This document shows positions 11,178 to 22,888 of a stretch of 64,000 nt of DNA, piece by piece. Where the stretch lies: NCBI RefSeq assembly GCF_027943255.1, contig NC_072895.1, forward strand, positions 31,408,001-31,472,000, read 5' to 3'. The first letter of the stretch is position 1. Each line of letters begins with the position of its first letter. The stretch comes from Anastrepha obliqua. Its lineage: Eukaryota > Arthropoda > Insecta > Diptera > Tephritidae. Made by a program: the position numbers and the translations under genes. The notes beneath the pieces were generated by a model that was not told the origin of the DNA, ran no database searches, and worked only from the letters and a program-made list of their open reading frames with translations.

Positions 11178-12103
11178 TCCCCATAATATATTTTTTAAAT
11201 AAATAAATTATTAAATAAATTAAATATATTTTATAAATTTATAGAATGAACTAAATAAAAATAAAAAAATTATAAAGCTATATTTTTTGCGTCCTGTGTG
11301 CGTTTGCAACCGCTAAATATTCCACCACTATTTTAACATTAAAAACAAAGTGCTTTGCAATTAAAACTAGGCATTTGAAACCAAAAAGCTCCACCTTTTT
11401 TAACTTAGTTATTTGCATTGAAAATTCATTTAGCGGCTGAACGCCGCAGGTGGCACGAAATTCGACTTTACTGTTTTCGAATCTCTGCACAATCACAATA
11501 TAATTAGTGTATCCGTAAATTAATAACTGTAAATTGCATAACTACAACAACTCTTTGTGTTGCATGTGGCACACAAATACATTAATGTATATTAGAGCAG
11601 TTGCTTCCCTCTGCTCCCAGTGGAGCATGGGGTCTTTATTGTAGGCACACAAAAGTAGTAATGGTAGAAGCCAATAGAATAACAAAAGCAACTACAATAA
11701 CACAAATGCAGCCATTTAAACTAATTTGCTTTATCTTAATTACTTTTACTCTAAATTGAATTTGGGCACTTAAAAAATTTAATCAGCTCGTAGCCTCACC
11801 CTTGTGTATGTGCAAAACAGAGTGCGCAATGTTAGATGTGCTGACAGCGATTAAAACAAATTCATTTCAAGATTATTATCGCAATATTGCACGCGTATAA
11901 AATTCAATTCGCTGTGAAACGTTTAGAAGAATGCACCAACTTGCTTTCGGGGTTTGATGACTGTATAGGGCGATTTGTAGCGGTACAACTAGCACGGAAA
12001 CAGTCATTCCTACCTTGGCACTTTCATGAAAGAATAGAAATGACACTGAAAACAAAGTTTATGTAAATCTTCACTGAATACTTGAAAAAAAAATAACTCC
12101 AAA
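11178..12103. other. AT-rich unassigned stretch
   Basis: No protein motif, tandem array or inverted terminal repeat is visible here. The short frames look random. Confidence 0.45.
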
Positions 12104-12105
12104 TA

Positions 12106-13085
12106 TTGGCTGTACAACTAATTAATTTCCTATTTTTTTGTTAAAAACACCATTTATTTAAGTATAAAAGTGAAAAAATATTTTATTCAGAATATTGTCC
12201 ATCGGAAGCGACCACTTTTTCCCATCTTTCAGGCAATTTGTGGATTTCATCCCAAAAAAACTTCTCATCTTTTGCGCCGAGAAAGTCATCAAGCCATTTT
12301 TTAATACCTTCAATATTGGTGAACCGTATTCCAGAAAGGTGATTCTGCATCGACGGAAACAGGTGGTAATCAGAAGGAGCTATGTCTGGGCTATAAGACG
12401 GGTGAGGTAGAATTTCCCAGCCGGCATTTTCCATATAATTTTTGACCGGTGCTGCAACATGTGACCGAGCATTGTCGTGATGGAATTTCAATTTCTCGTG
12501 TCTGGTCGCCCATTCTGGCAGTTTTTCGGCTATTGCTTGCTTCAAACGTATCAATTGTTGCCTGTATAGCTCTCCCGAGATCCTCTGGTCCGATTTTAAC
12601 AGCTCAAAGTACAGCACACCCTTCTGATCCCACCAAATACAGAGCATTACCTTCAAACCCTAAATATTCGGCTTTGGTGTCGATTTGGCTGGTTGGCCTG
12701 GCTTCACATATCATCTTTTACGGTTTGGGTTGTCGTAATGAATCCACTTTTCATCGCCAGTGACAACACGATGCATAAACGATTTGTTTTTGTGGCGATT
12801 AAGCAGCATTTCAGACATGCAAAATCATCTCTCAACGTCTCAATTCGTGTGGCACCCAATTTCCTTGTTTGTGAATGTATCCGGCTGCTTTTAAACGTTT
12901 AGAAATGACTTGTTGAGGGACTTCCAATGTTTTCCAAGTTCTTCTTGAGTTTGACGTGAATCTTGATCGAGTAATGCTTCCAATTCTTCGTATTCAAACT
13001 TTTTTGATGGACCTGATCGCTCTTTGTCCTCTGTGTCAAAATCAGCACTTTTAAATCGGGCAAACCACTGTTTACGACAATTACA
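12106..13085 (-). mobile_element. 5'-truncated mariner, DD34D (subfamily M)
   Basis: The 3' end of the element (left on this strand) is TTGGCTGTACAACTAATT, preceded by TA at 12104-12105. The same terminus occurs at 43726, so this is a genuine family end. On the minus strand the transposase runs from FARFKSADFDTEDKERSG near 13060 through TGDEKWIHYDNPN, LCIWWDQKGVLYFELL, FHHDNARSHVA and SYSPDIAPSDYHLF to the stop at 12183. All three catalytic Asp residues are present with 34 residues between the last two. Frame breaks occur upstream of 12656. The N terminus and the other end are cut off where the ATTACA array begins. Confidence 0.9.
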
Positions 13086-13584
13086 AATGCACTACAATTA
13101 CAATTGCAATTGTAATTACAGTCATAATTACAAATTCCATTACTTTTAGAAATACAATTACAACTACATTTATGATGATAAACACAATTAAAACAAATAT
13201 AATCACAATTGTAATTACAATTACATTACAAATACAATTACATGACAATTTTAACAACTATCAAAATTGCACCTACTTGTATATATAATGAAAACCACAA
13301 TAAAATTTGTAATTAAAATATTACAATTGGATTAAAATTACAATTACATTAGGATTACAATTACATTACAATTACAACTAAATTTGCAAAAACAAATACT
13401 ATTACAATATAATTTCAACTAAAGTTACATACACAATTATAATAACATAATAATTACAAGTACAACTAAAATTGAAACCACACTTAAGATATAATCGCCT
13501 TTAGAACTGGAGCTACAACTAGAATTACATTAAAAATACAATTACAATTGTAAATATAATAACAACTACCAAACCCCGCCCCCT
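13078..13584. repeat. (ATTACA)n-derived satellite array, left block
   Basis: Degenerate hexamers of ATTACA fill the block. Near 13490-13540 is a non-hexamer stretch (ATATAATCGCCTTTAGAA, then GCTACAACTAGAATTAC) that recurs at 15500-15545. That shows a higher-order unit of roughly 0.5 kb once the inserted element is removed. Continuous translation gives meaningless Asn-Tyr or Ile-Thr repeats. Confidence 0.9.
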
Positions 13585-15085
13585 TCGCTGGGCACACTAA
13601 AATAGAATAGATATGGTTTAGAACAGAAAATATATGGTTTTCATATTATTTATTTCTTTATTCAATCGCTTTGGCATAAACAATATTTTTTGTTTTTCTA
13701 TTTGTTTTTGAGTAAATATAAAATACAAATTGAAAATCAGGAAAAAAGAAGATTGTTTTTAAATTTCAAATCAACGCAAATGAATAACTAAGAAACAACC
13801 GTCTTTTTCCTGATCATCCATGAATTTTTCGTTTCAATTTATATGTTTTATTAAGCATTGGAGCTTTTTTAACCATTATCCATTTATATTTTTCAAAAAA
13901 AAAAAAAACGAAAAAAATTGTTTTTTCCACGAACACATAATTTCATTCGGATTTCACATTAAATTCTCAAATTTCGTAAGAAATTATTCACTGTTCCAAA
14001 ATCCACTCCAAAAAAATTCACAAACAATTTTTACATGTTGCACTTACGCTTTTTCCTTATGGCATCCAAATCAGAAAGAAATATTGACACATTGTAACTC
14101 ACACTGTCAATTTGACAGTTCAGTTCCGCCCCAAGCGTTAAAAAAGTAAGCGACATTATGGCTGGCTCAAAAGAACGCTGTACCCGTTGCCAGTGCTCCG
14201 AATTACAACCAAACTTTACGAAACCCATTTTCAATACTTACTTAACAATGTGCGTAAGTTTGGTTTAATTCGGTGCAAAGACACGGCGGGTCCACGTTTT
14301 GGCATATATTTCGAGACCCTAGTCATCAATAGGTATGAAAATTACCCCGTATTAAAGCACTTATCAACAGCTTTCATTTGATATCCATATTGTACAAACA
14401 CATTCTAGGGTCCACGTTTTGGTCTCTATCTCGAGACCCTAGTCACGGAGCGGATGGAAATACTCTGAACTAAAGCATTCACCAACAGCTTCCATTTGAT
14501 ACCCATATTGTACATACACATCCGAAGGTTACCCGGGTCCACGTTTTGACCTATATCTCGGGACCCTATCTACCAATAGGTATCCATACTATACGGAAAC
14601 CATCTTCAATACCTCCTTAACAATGTGTGTAAGTTTGGTTTAATTCGGTGCAAAGACACGGCGGGTCCACGTTTTGGCATATATTTCCAGACCCTAGTCA
14701 TCAATAGGTATGAAAATTACCCCGTATTAAAGCACTTATCAACAGCTTTCATTTGATACCCATATTGTACATACACATCCGAAGGTTACCCGGGTCCACG
14801 TTTTGACCTATATCTCGAGACCCTATCTACCAATAGGTATCCATACTATACGGAAACCATCTTCAATACCTCCTTAACAATGTGTGTAAGTTTGGTTTAA
14901 TTCGGTTCACGTTTGACCTATATCTCGAGCCCTATTTCCAAAATAAAATATGATCCATGTTACTCGAGGATGATGTAGCTTTCGAATGGTGAAAGAATTT
15001 TTAAAATCGGTCCAGTAGTTTTTGAGCCTATTCGTAACAAACAAACAAACAAAGTTTTCCTCTTTATAATATTAGTATAGATTAC
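13585..15085. repeat. Interspersed element splitting the ATTACA array
   Basis: The array stops after ATAACAACTAC and resumes with the expected continuation after about 1.5 kb of unrelated DNA, so this is an insertion. It begins with a C-rich stretch (CCCCGCCCCCTTCGCTGGGC) and ends with AATCGGTCCAGTAGTTTTTG, (CAAA)n and TTTATAATATTAGTATAG. I know that kind of 3' end from abundant insect repeats. No transposase or RT motif is present. The class is unresolved. Confidence 0.65.
14285..14935. repeat. Six tandem ~125-bp units with GGGTCCACGTTTTG
   Basis: The core TCCACGTTTT begins at 14291, 14411, 14538, 14666 and 14795, with a degenerate copy near 14906. Spacings are 120 to 129 bp. Each core is followed by ATATATCTCGAGACCCTA-like sequence. 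Units alternate between two flavours, one followed by CATCAATAGGTATGAAAA and one by CTACCAATAGGTATCC, so unit pairs were themselves duplicated. The array lies inside the element at 13585-15085. Confidence 0.9.
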
Positions 15086-16080
15086 AAATTACAACTACAA
15101 TTATGATAATAATTGCAACCAGAATACAATTTGCAATCTCAACTAATATATAATAACAATTGCAATTACAGTTACAAAATCAATTACAATTACATTACAA
15201 TTACAACTACATTTGTAAAGCCAACCACAATTAAATTACAATCGAAATTGCAGTTAAAATTACAATTACCATTATTATCCAATTACAACCACAATCACAA
15301 TTACATTACAATTATTTGCAATTACATTACAATTGGATTACAATCACTAATACATTATAATTACAATTAAATTACAATTACAACTAAAGAACAAATACTA
15401 TTAAAATATTACTTTAATTAAAGTTACAAAACCAATTACAATTACATTACAATTACAAGTACAACTACAATTACAATTAAAATTACAACCACAATTCAAA
15501 TATAATCGCCTTTAGAATTGCAGCTACAACTAGAATTACATTACAAATACAATTACAAATATATAATAGCAATTATAAATACAATAACAACTACAATTAT
15601 TATTATAATTGCAACCAGAATCCAATTACCCATCACAGCTAAAATATAATCACAATTTCAATTACGTTACAATAACAATTACAATTACAATTATAATTAC
15701 AATTATAATTACAATTAGAATTACAATTACAATTACAATTACAATTACAATTACAATTGCAATTACAGTTACAATTACAATTACAATTACGTTACAATTA
15801 CATTTACAATTACAACCACAATTACAACTACAATTACAATTACATTACCATTACAATTACAACTACAATTACAATTCCAATTACAATTACAACTACAATT
15901 ACAACTACTATTACAATTACATTACAATTACAATTACAGTTAAACTTACAATTAATACTACAGTTGTAAAGCCAAACACAATTAAATTACAACCGCAATT
16001 ACAGTTAAAATTACAATTGCAGTTACTATCCAATTACAATTACAAGCACCATTAATAGATATTTACAATTTCCATTACAT
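15086..16080. repeat. (ATTACA)n-derived satellite array, right block
   Basis: This is about 1 kb of ATTACA hexamers, most regular at 15660-15950. Higher-order similarity is visible: TTGTAAAGCCAACCACAATT at 15209 recurs near 15965, and the CGCCTTTAGAATTG block at 15507 matches the left array. It fades into unique DNA after 16080. Confidence 0.9.
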
Positions 16081-17289
16081 ATAAGTACAATTAGAACCAA
16101 ATATTTATTGTGGCAAGTGGATTGCTTCCATTCGCATGCAATTGAATTAAGAAAGCAATTTTCCTGAGTGTAATCTATTTCTACGTGATTCCCTTTGTTC
16201 CATGTGTGTATGTATATTTGCATGTGTATGCAATATGAATTCGTATGTCTGTATGTAGGTATGCATGTACAATAATATGAATCCGCTTGATAAGACCCGC
16301 AGCGCTTCGCAACGACGCTCAGCAAATTGTGTGGCGGTTTTTGCTGTTTGTTCCATTTCTTGCCGCTAATATCGTATTATTGATGCTGCTTAGTGATTTT
16401 CGTTTTTCTTCTTGTACACCATCTACCGTTATTACCATTACTACCAGTGCGGCATTGCAAGGAGGTGCGTGAGATTTCCAAATGAAGTGAATTTAATTTT
16501 GTATGAAGAAAATTCGCGTCGACTCGCGCGCGTAATTGCGTGTAGCGAGCAAGAAAAACGCTTTATCTGCGCACTAATTCAAAGCGCTTCGCGGCGAAGC
16601 ACGTACCATGGGTAGCCCGCATCAAGGGAGTCTGCACACACGCATTCATAGGAACATTTGTTATGGGTCATGTGTGTGTGTGCGTGTATGTGTGAACGCA
16701 TGTTTTATTCAGGCTGCAAATCAAAACTCAATTAAATGAGTGAATTTTTCATACTCATTGCGTGTGAACGACATCGCAAAAGGGCCACTGGAAAATAATC
16801 TCACCGAACAGTATGCACGTAAGTGTGTGTGTGTGTGTGTGTGATCTCACATATTCACTTTATTTGCATTTTCCAACTTTAAGTGTTGCACGTAAATTTG
16901 AAATAAACATTCTTTGTACTCGCGCCAGATGCGCTTAGATCGCTTTATCCTCGTCTGACATTTGCCAATCACCATTTACCACTTGACATTCACAGAATAC
17001 AAATTACAGAAATTCCCCAGTCTTTGGGGACGTCTGGGCAATGTCTGATTTTTTTTCTGTGTTTTTTTTTCATTAATGGAATTGTTCTTAAAAAATGTAA
17101 ATCTTGTCTCGCAGGCACATACGTAGAGGCTTTTAGGCCTTTTAATCATTGCTAACTTTCCTTCATGTGCAGACGCTTTCTTCAACAAATTACAGCCTTT
17201 TGTTTGGCATCGCATGATTCGTGTTTTTCTTAACGTCCTCCATATATTGCGCTATGTTTCGTTGAGTATAAGGTGACGCAATAAGGCCA
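16081..17289. other. Unassigned stretch with short (GT)n and (TATG)n tracts
   Basis: It contains short microsatellites, including GTGTATGTATATTTGCATGT near 16205 and a ~20-bp GT run near 16825. No coding motif is seen. Confidence 0.5.
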
Positions 17290-17429
17290 CCTATGCGGCT
17301 AGCCCTGGTTTTAGGATTATGTTCTTCGTTAAATAAAGAATGTAGGAATGGATACTGTGGAATAGAGTACGCAACAATATTTTAAGCTGAGGGATCGGTA
17401 CATTGACGGCAGGCATTCGGATATATTTA

Positions 17430-17834
17430 AATAATATGTTTCGCTTTGATTGAAAAAAACAAAACGTTTTGAAGCCGCAGAACCAGGTTTGCATCATTCT
17501 TTAGCCTCTTGTTTTGATTTGCGGTTATGATGATGGACCCAAGTTTCATCCATAGTGATGAATCCACGCACAAAATCCAAATTCCTTTCCGTTCCAAATG
17601 TTGCTGAAAAAATCGGACTCGAATGTGTTTTCCATTGTTAGCGAATATGGCACCCCTTGTGCACAAACTTTTTCTGAAACCCAATATTTCAGTCAAAATA
17701 TTGCCTACAATTTCTACTAAATCTTCTCCAGTCACTCGACGATTTTCCAATACGATATCATAAATTTGTTGTACGATTTCTGATTCTGATTTCTGTTCCT
17801 GTTTGTGGAGAACCTTGACGTGGATCGTATTCAT
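17430..17834 (-). mobile_element. Mariner transposase fragment (N-terminal half)
   Basis: Minus-strand frames give IYDIVLENRRVTGEDLVEIV, then LGFRKSLCT and HIRVRFFQQHLER. Another frame holds FITMDETWVHHHNRKSKQEA at about 17560-17500, the first catalytic Asp box in its MDETW form. Mixed frames and absence of the later DNAxxH and PDLAP boxes show it is a truncated relic. No inverted ends are found. The MDETW wording differs from every other mariner in the window. Confidence 0.82.
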
Positions 17835-18315
17835 GTGTTATACTACGCATATTTCTATTGTACTAATTCATAGCGAAAAGTCCGTTCGTTCATAAATTTC
17901 CTTTGCTTTTAATTCTCCAAAAATAAAAAAAAAATACCAGTCTAACGGTTAGACTTGATGTAAGTGAAACCTTCCGTAAAACAAACTGAGAGAGAATAAG
18001 ACGAAAGCAGCATTAGGAGCGGGATAATTATAGGTTCATTATAATATTGCTATAAAGTTCATATTTTATTTTCTTCATTTTATCATTATTCATCCTCAAT
18101 GTTTTCAATTTCAACAAATGATACGAGTGGCTTATGATAGATAAAATATGATACAAATGCTCTGGTTTCGATGTTGTCAAAAAAAATACCCAAACGGACC
18201 GAAGAAACAGACTTACAAATTTCTTCCATTTTCGTATACTTGTATTCATATAAAAATGTATGTCTCTTCCCACCAAAGCTAAATGTATTAGTATATTTCT
18301 TCTTGTATTTATTCA

Positions 18316-18473
18316 AGGCTGAAATCCCGGCGATACTGCAATACCGGGCCAACCCGTGGCAGAGGTGGAGAGCAAGCCCCTAAAACACTCCGCCCATTTC
18401 CAAAAATTAGTTTAACATTTGTTGTCCTCCCATGGAGGATCTATCAGATGTTAATCCGATAACCACACTACCT
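18316..18473 (-). ncRNA. U2 snRNA-like pseudogene, copy 1
   Basis: U2 snRNA pairs with the intron branch point in the spliceosome. The reverse complement reads TTAACATCTGATAGATCCTC, CAACAAATGTTAAACTAATT, GGAGTGTTTTAGGGGCTTGC, then GGCCCGGTATTGCAGTATCG and CCGGGATTTCAGCC. In order this matches the Sm-site region and 3' stem-loops III and IV of insect U2 as I know it. The 5' third (stem-loop I and the GUAGUA branch-recognition sequence) is not recognisable; the region reads GGTAGTGTGGTTATCGG. I therefore call it a pseudogene. Copy 1 has more changes in the stem IV loop region than copy 2. Confidence 0.85.
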
Positions 18474-18736
18474 AAGTCAATAGATTTTCTAATAAACCTT
18501 TTGAGAATTACACTCTCACAAAAATTAATGTACGAAATGTTTATACCGATTCACTTAAACTGACTTTCAGTATCTAAACCAAAAAACTGTTTTCAATAAA
18601 TAATCAGAAATGTCCTACAATGCAAATTTCAAAAAAAAAAAAATTCCATTTTCGTCTACATGTATTCATATAAAAATTTATGGCTCTTCCCACCAAAGCT
18701 AAATGTATTAGTATATTTTTTCTTGTATTTATTCAA

Positions 18737-18890
18737 GGCCGAAATCCCGGCGGTACTGCAATACCGGGTCACCCCGTGGCAGAGGCGGAGCAAGCGCCTA
18801 AAACACTCCGCCCATTTCCAAAAATCAGTTTAACATTTGTTGTCCTCCGATGGAGGATCTATCAGATGTTAAGCTGATAACCACACTACC
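18737..18890 (-). ncRNA. U2 snRNA-like pseudogene, copy 2
   Basis: The reverse complement gives TTATCAGCTTAACATCTGAT, the Sm-type GATTTTTGG, and a perfect stem IV (ACCCGGTATTGCAGTACCGC followed by CGGGATTTCGGCC). It is closer to functional insect U2 than copy 1, with GCTTAACATCTGATAG intact. As in copy 1, the sequence 5' of TTATCAGC (GACTAGGTAGTGTGG) does not match the U2 branch-recognition region or stem-loop I. A divergent functional variant cannot be excluded without expression data. Confidence 0.86.
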
Positions 18891-19018
18891 TAGTCAATAC
18901 ATTTTAAATAATAAACCTAATAAACCTTTTGAGAATTACACGCTCACAAAAATTATTTATATCAACATATAATATAACGCTTCGTAACTAAATAACTTTT
19001 AGGCCAGCGACGACAGCA

Positions 19019-19085
19019 TGGCGCGGTAGCCGAGCGACTAGCAATGTGAGCTTCCGATCCAAAATCCTTGGTTCGAATCACAAGA
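19019..19085 (+). repeat. tRNA-like segment with Pol III A and B boxes
   Basis: TAGCCGAGCGAC at 19027 fits an A box and GGTTCGAATC at 19070 fits a B box, with tRNA-like spacing of about 43 bp. I cannot fold a convincing acceptor or anticodon stem, and the sequence runs into an A-rich tail (AAGAAAAAATAAAAG). It is more likely a SINE head or tRNA pseudogene than a working tRNA. It lies between two direct copies of TTATATCAACATRTAATATA at about 18956 and 19125. Confidence 0.55.
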
Positions 19086-19159
19086 AAAAATAAAAGTCAT
19101 TTTTATTTAGTTCGTCGCTACTTTTATATCAACATGTAATATAACGCTTCGTAGCCAAG

Positions 19160-19649
19160 TTGGTCACTTTTTTCGTTTCACTTTTCCTCAAATCACTCCC
19201 AACGATTCTAAAGAAGTTTTCACTTCAAAATTCAATCACTGCACGATTCTTTATTTTTCCCATTGTATAAAATACTGTAACACGTCAATATTAAATGGCT
19301 TGTAAATAAGGAATAAGTTAACAGAATGAAATGAAATTTAACATTCCTTCGTACGAAGAGTTTGCCAACATAGCAAAAAAAAAAACAAAATGTAGGCTAG
19401 TAACAGCGGCCTCCCTTATCGAACCGCTAAACTTATTGAACAACCTAGCATTTAATTTCGAACACAGGGAAAGTGAATATTTATTTTTCGCTCGATTCAT
19501 TTGCTGTGCTGAGCTAGGCAGGTACGTAGGCAAAATGGTTGAAGTGCACCTCGTACTCCTCAAGTAGCACCAAAGCGCCGTTTTGATACCATTATGAGGC
19601 CTCCAATAGGAAGACATCTACAGCCAATCAGAGCTGTTGATGTAATGGA
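19160..19649. other. Unassigned stretch
   Basis: No motif-bearing frame or repeat structure is recognised here. It precedes a minus-strand LINE tail. Confidence 0.4.
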
Positions 19650-20160
19650 TAAGATTGATTGGATTTAGGTTGGCGCGCGGCCTCAGGCTGTCGAAGAAAG
19701 GAGCTCCCAGTGACCTTAGTCATCTAGCTGCCAAACCCGGGCGTTTATAGAGAAAATGCGCTACAGTCTCCTTCTCTGAAAGGTTCCCACAGCTTCGGCA
19801 AGGAGGGTTAAATGGTAACCCTAGCTTTACCGCTAGTGTGCCGATTGTCCAGTGACCGGTAAATACAGCTACGAGTTTGGAAATTGAATGGCGAGGAGTC
19901 CAAAGAACTTTTTGAGTCCTTCGTATATCGTATTGAGTCCAAAGTGGTTTCGAAATAGCACATGAAGAAATGGAGCCCCATCTTTTCTGCACTTTTCTGA
20001 GAAATAATTTGCGCAGTTCCCTTTTAACAACTGTCAAGGGGATGCCGCTGACTGGGTAGGAGGTATCTGAGGCCAATTTAGTCCTCTTCCTGGCAAGCAA
20101 TTTCATTTCCCTCTATGTCCCTATGTCCTGGAACCCAGATCAGAGAAAGGTTACCTGCAC
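19650..20160 (-). mobile_element. LOA/R1-like LINE 3' fragment, copy B1
   Basis: The minus strand carries the end of RNase H and the C-terminal tail: WVPGHRDIEGNEI near 20130, LASDTSYPVSGIPLTVVKRE, KVLWTPRHSISKLVAVFTGH, and CRSCGNLSEKETVAHFL, a zinc-knuckle-like CxxC...H. The plus-strand relic at 25925-26475 is a second copy of the same family. Both are 5' truncated at nearly the same point (GTGTGCAGGTAAC). Confidence 0.82.
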
Positions 20161-20164
20161 ACCG

Positions 20165-20548
20165 TCAGTGAAGACAGAGGTGCAAGCTTCGGTGCAGATT
20201 TTGCTGAGCTAAATGGACTGTAAACATTTAACTCTTCTTCTTTAGAAGAAAATACCATCACCGTTTGCGAAAACATTCTCAAATATCAACGCAATTTGTA
20301 CGGCATTTGGGACATGCACTTTTTTGTAACGAAATTCAAAGTGATATAATCCTGCATACTCGAAATTGTGCTATAAGTTTTGATGAAAAAGTGTTAAATT
20401 TTAAGAAATTGTCTTGATTCGTTTTTATTTGCACGAGGCTTAAAACTTGTATTTATCGGTTTTTTTAGGAAAGTAAACTCAAAAACGAAACAAATAAATA
20501 GTCAAAACTGCTCAATAAGTCCTATTTTAGTCATTCATATGAATGTAT
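20165..20548. other. Unassigned AT-rich stretch
   Basis: No features are recognised. It ends at the poly(T) that marks the 3' end of the next minus-strand LINE. Confidence 0.4.
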
Positions 20549-20549
20549 G

Positions 20550-22836
20550 TTTTTTTTTTTTTGGAGGTGGCAAAAAGCATTGAAAGCCGAAAAGTGTGAG
20601 ACTTGTCTTTCGACTCACCCACTAAAAGCGCACCCAAGCCCCGTTTCCCTCCCGCGGAACAACCATTAAGTATTACTTCACGGGAGGGGGAGCAGTCTAT
20701 TGCCTCTTCATGAAAATCTGCGCTATTGTTCAGCGCGACGCAGTTTGGTAATTACCATTCTTGCCATATTACTGACAGCGAACGAATGATCTTCTGAGTC
20801 AGGCATGATATCTACTAGGTTACTTACCATTATTGGCTTCCCAACCCTATCACTCAAATCTTCTCTTTCCAGTTCAAAACGAGGGCAGACAAAGAAAAAA
20901 TGCTCTACAACTTCAACTAGCCCGCCACAAAAGGTTCAGTACGGGTCGTCTTCATGCTTAAATCTATGCAGATAAGATTTAAATCATCCATGTCCACCAA
21001 GTACTTGGGCAGGTAGAAATCTATCTGTCCATTTTTTCGATTTATCCATTTGGTGATATTCGTGATCAATCGATATGTCCATCGTCCGTTCATTGAGTTC
21101 CTTTTTTCCTCCTGCAACGTACGGATGTTTCGCTCCCGTCCAGCCTTTCGGTTAGTCAGCCGCGCCGGATCCGCTCGATGTTTTCTTTTATTTCGGCGAA
21201 TTCAAGTGTAGTCAGCTTAACCAGTAGCAAACCCGCGATGAGTAATACAGCATCCTCCGATACGGTGCGAAATGCGCAGCACACCCTGAGGGCACATAAC
21301 CGGTATACCGATTTAATGCCTTTCATGTATGAGCTGCAGTTTGTTGCTTCGACCCAGGCTGGTACGGCATATAGCTAGATAGACGATACCACATTGCTAA
21401 GTAGCTTCCTAGTAGCCTGCTTAGGGTCGCTCGTATTCATCGTAATACGTGTTAGCTTTCACTGCTTTATCGCTGGCGTATGTTAGGTGCTGATGAAAGC
21501 TCAACCTGTGGTCAATAATAACTCCAAGATATTTGATGTACAGCTTAGATTCGAGTACGTGGTCACCTACTGTGAGATTTGCTGTCTCAACTATTTTCCT
21601 ACTACTGATAAGAACTGCTTCTGTTTTATGGTTTGCAAAGCTTAAACCACTATTGCGCAGCTAATATTTTGTAATTTCGATCCCTTGGTTGCAGATTGCT
21701 TCAGCCTGTTTGCAATGTCCTCAGCAAACCCAATGATTTGGGATCCCGTAGGTAGTTTGAGATGCAAAACTCCATCCAACATTATATTCCAGTGGAGTGG
21801 GCCCAGCACTGATCCTTGTGTGACTTCTCCTGTTACTCTGTATCTTTTAATTCCTTCGTCGGTTTTATATTGCACGGCTTTGTTAGAGAAGTAGCTCGCA
21901 ACCATTTTCCGAATGTATACTGGGACTCAGAAGTTCTCTAGCGCACTAAGGATTTGGCCTCAGTGAACTGTATTAAATGCATTTTTTACGTCCAACGTTG
22001 TGACTAGGCACTATTCTTTACCTCCGTAGAGCCAGCGATAGCCTTCAATTGCTTTGTGAGCGATTCGCTTAACCGCCGTCACCGCATCTGTAGTAGAGCG
22101 TGTTTTACGGAGCCCATATTGAACGGCGGTAACCCTCCGGCACTATCACTTCTAGGCGATTCACAATCAGCCTTTCTAATATTTTGCGTGCTGTGACCAG
22201 CATGCATAGTGGACGGTAGCCTGAAGGATCTTTCGCCGGCTTAGAACCTTTGGGTATTAGCACTAGTTTTTGCGATTTCCACTCTTTGAAGAATGTGCAA
22301 GAGTTGTAAACATCCACAAAGATTTCTGGATGCTTTTGGATTGTCAACTTAAAGTGTTCATTCGAGATCGCATCAGGCTCGGGGGTATTATTACTTTTAA
22401 TCTTCAGCTAGATTTCACTCTGCTTACTAAAGAAACAGAATAGTGCAGCCGTCAGCTCGTGGTAGTATGTTCCAAACATTTTCGAGGGCTCGGTCTTAAT
22501 GTCCACTATCAAACAGCGGCCACTAACCTGGGGTACAGACGCTGACCAGGTAGCCGCTAACTGTCGTCGCTCCTGGATGTGTATTGCTCACCATGCATGG
22601 TGCGCGAGACACTCGTTTAATAAGGCAGTGTCTATTCACCTTTGACACAGTAACGATATCGGAATTGCTAGCTTTTAGACTGCATCCTTCGCTACTGCCG
22701 CTCATTGTAGGGTATTGTTTATTTTTATAAGACTTATTTACAACTAACCTGTTACTACAGTCCTTCCGGCTATCCGCAACTTGCCGACCCCCACGGTAGC
22801 TTAGAGCCCAGCTTAATCGCCCGATCCCGAACGGAC
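20550..22836 (-). mobile_element. R1-like non-LTR retrotransposon, copy 1
   Basis: The 3' end is a poly(A) tail seen as a T-run at 20550-20562. Reading upstream on the minus strand, the C-terminal NGRWTYRLITNITKWINRKN (21090-21030) precedes a degraded zinc-knuckle region. The RT catalytic area at 21905-21642 reads YRVTGEVTQGSVLGPLHWNI and SQIIGFAEDIA, where the second Asp-Asp is now Glu-Asp. RT fingers FFKEWKSQKLVLIPKGSKPA lie at about 22280-22220. Other stops and frameshifts are present. Family members share the pattern GVPQGSVLGPLLWN. Copy 2 has inserted immediately on its 5' side at 22837-22848, so more of this copy may lie beyond 24680. Confidence 0.85.
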
Positions 22837-22848
22837 CTGACTCCGTGT
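22837..22848. repeat. Target-site duplication of R1-like copy 2 (3' side)
   Basis: CTGACTCCGTGT is repeated exactly at 24669-24680, flanking the LINE copy between them. A 12-bp duplication is normal for target-primed reverse transcription. Confidence 0.88.
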
Positions 22849-22849
22849 T

Positions 22850-22888
<39 letters not shown>

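Larger units (their letters stand above)
18229..18955. repeat. Tandem duplication (~310 bp twice) containing U2-like sequence
   Basis: 18229-18537 and 18645-18955 are diverged copies in the same orientation, separated by about 107 bp. Similarity covers the U2-like core plus roughly 90 bp on one side (CTCTTCCCACCAAAGCTAAA) and roughly 60 bp on the other (CCTTTTGAGAATTACAC). A locus rather than an RNA copy was therefore duplicated. Confidence 0.88.

Noticed and set aside
13585..15085. Helitron
   Set aside because: No 5' TC, 3' CTRR with hairpin, or insertion between A and T could be established.
15609..16055. Open frame rich in Ile-Thr and Asn-Tyr
   Set aside because: Translated ATTACA satellite, not a gene.
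13078..16080. CRISPR-like or other spaced repeat array
   Set aside because: The units are continuous degenerate hexamers without unique spacers, in a eukaryotic context.
19019..19085. Functional tRNA gene
   Set aside because: A and B boxes are present but no credible cloverleaf or anticodon stem could be drawn, and an A-rich tail follows.
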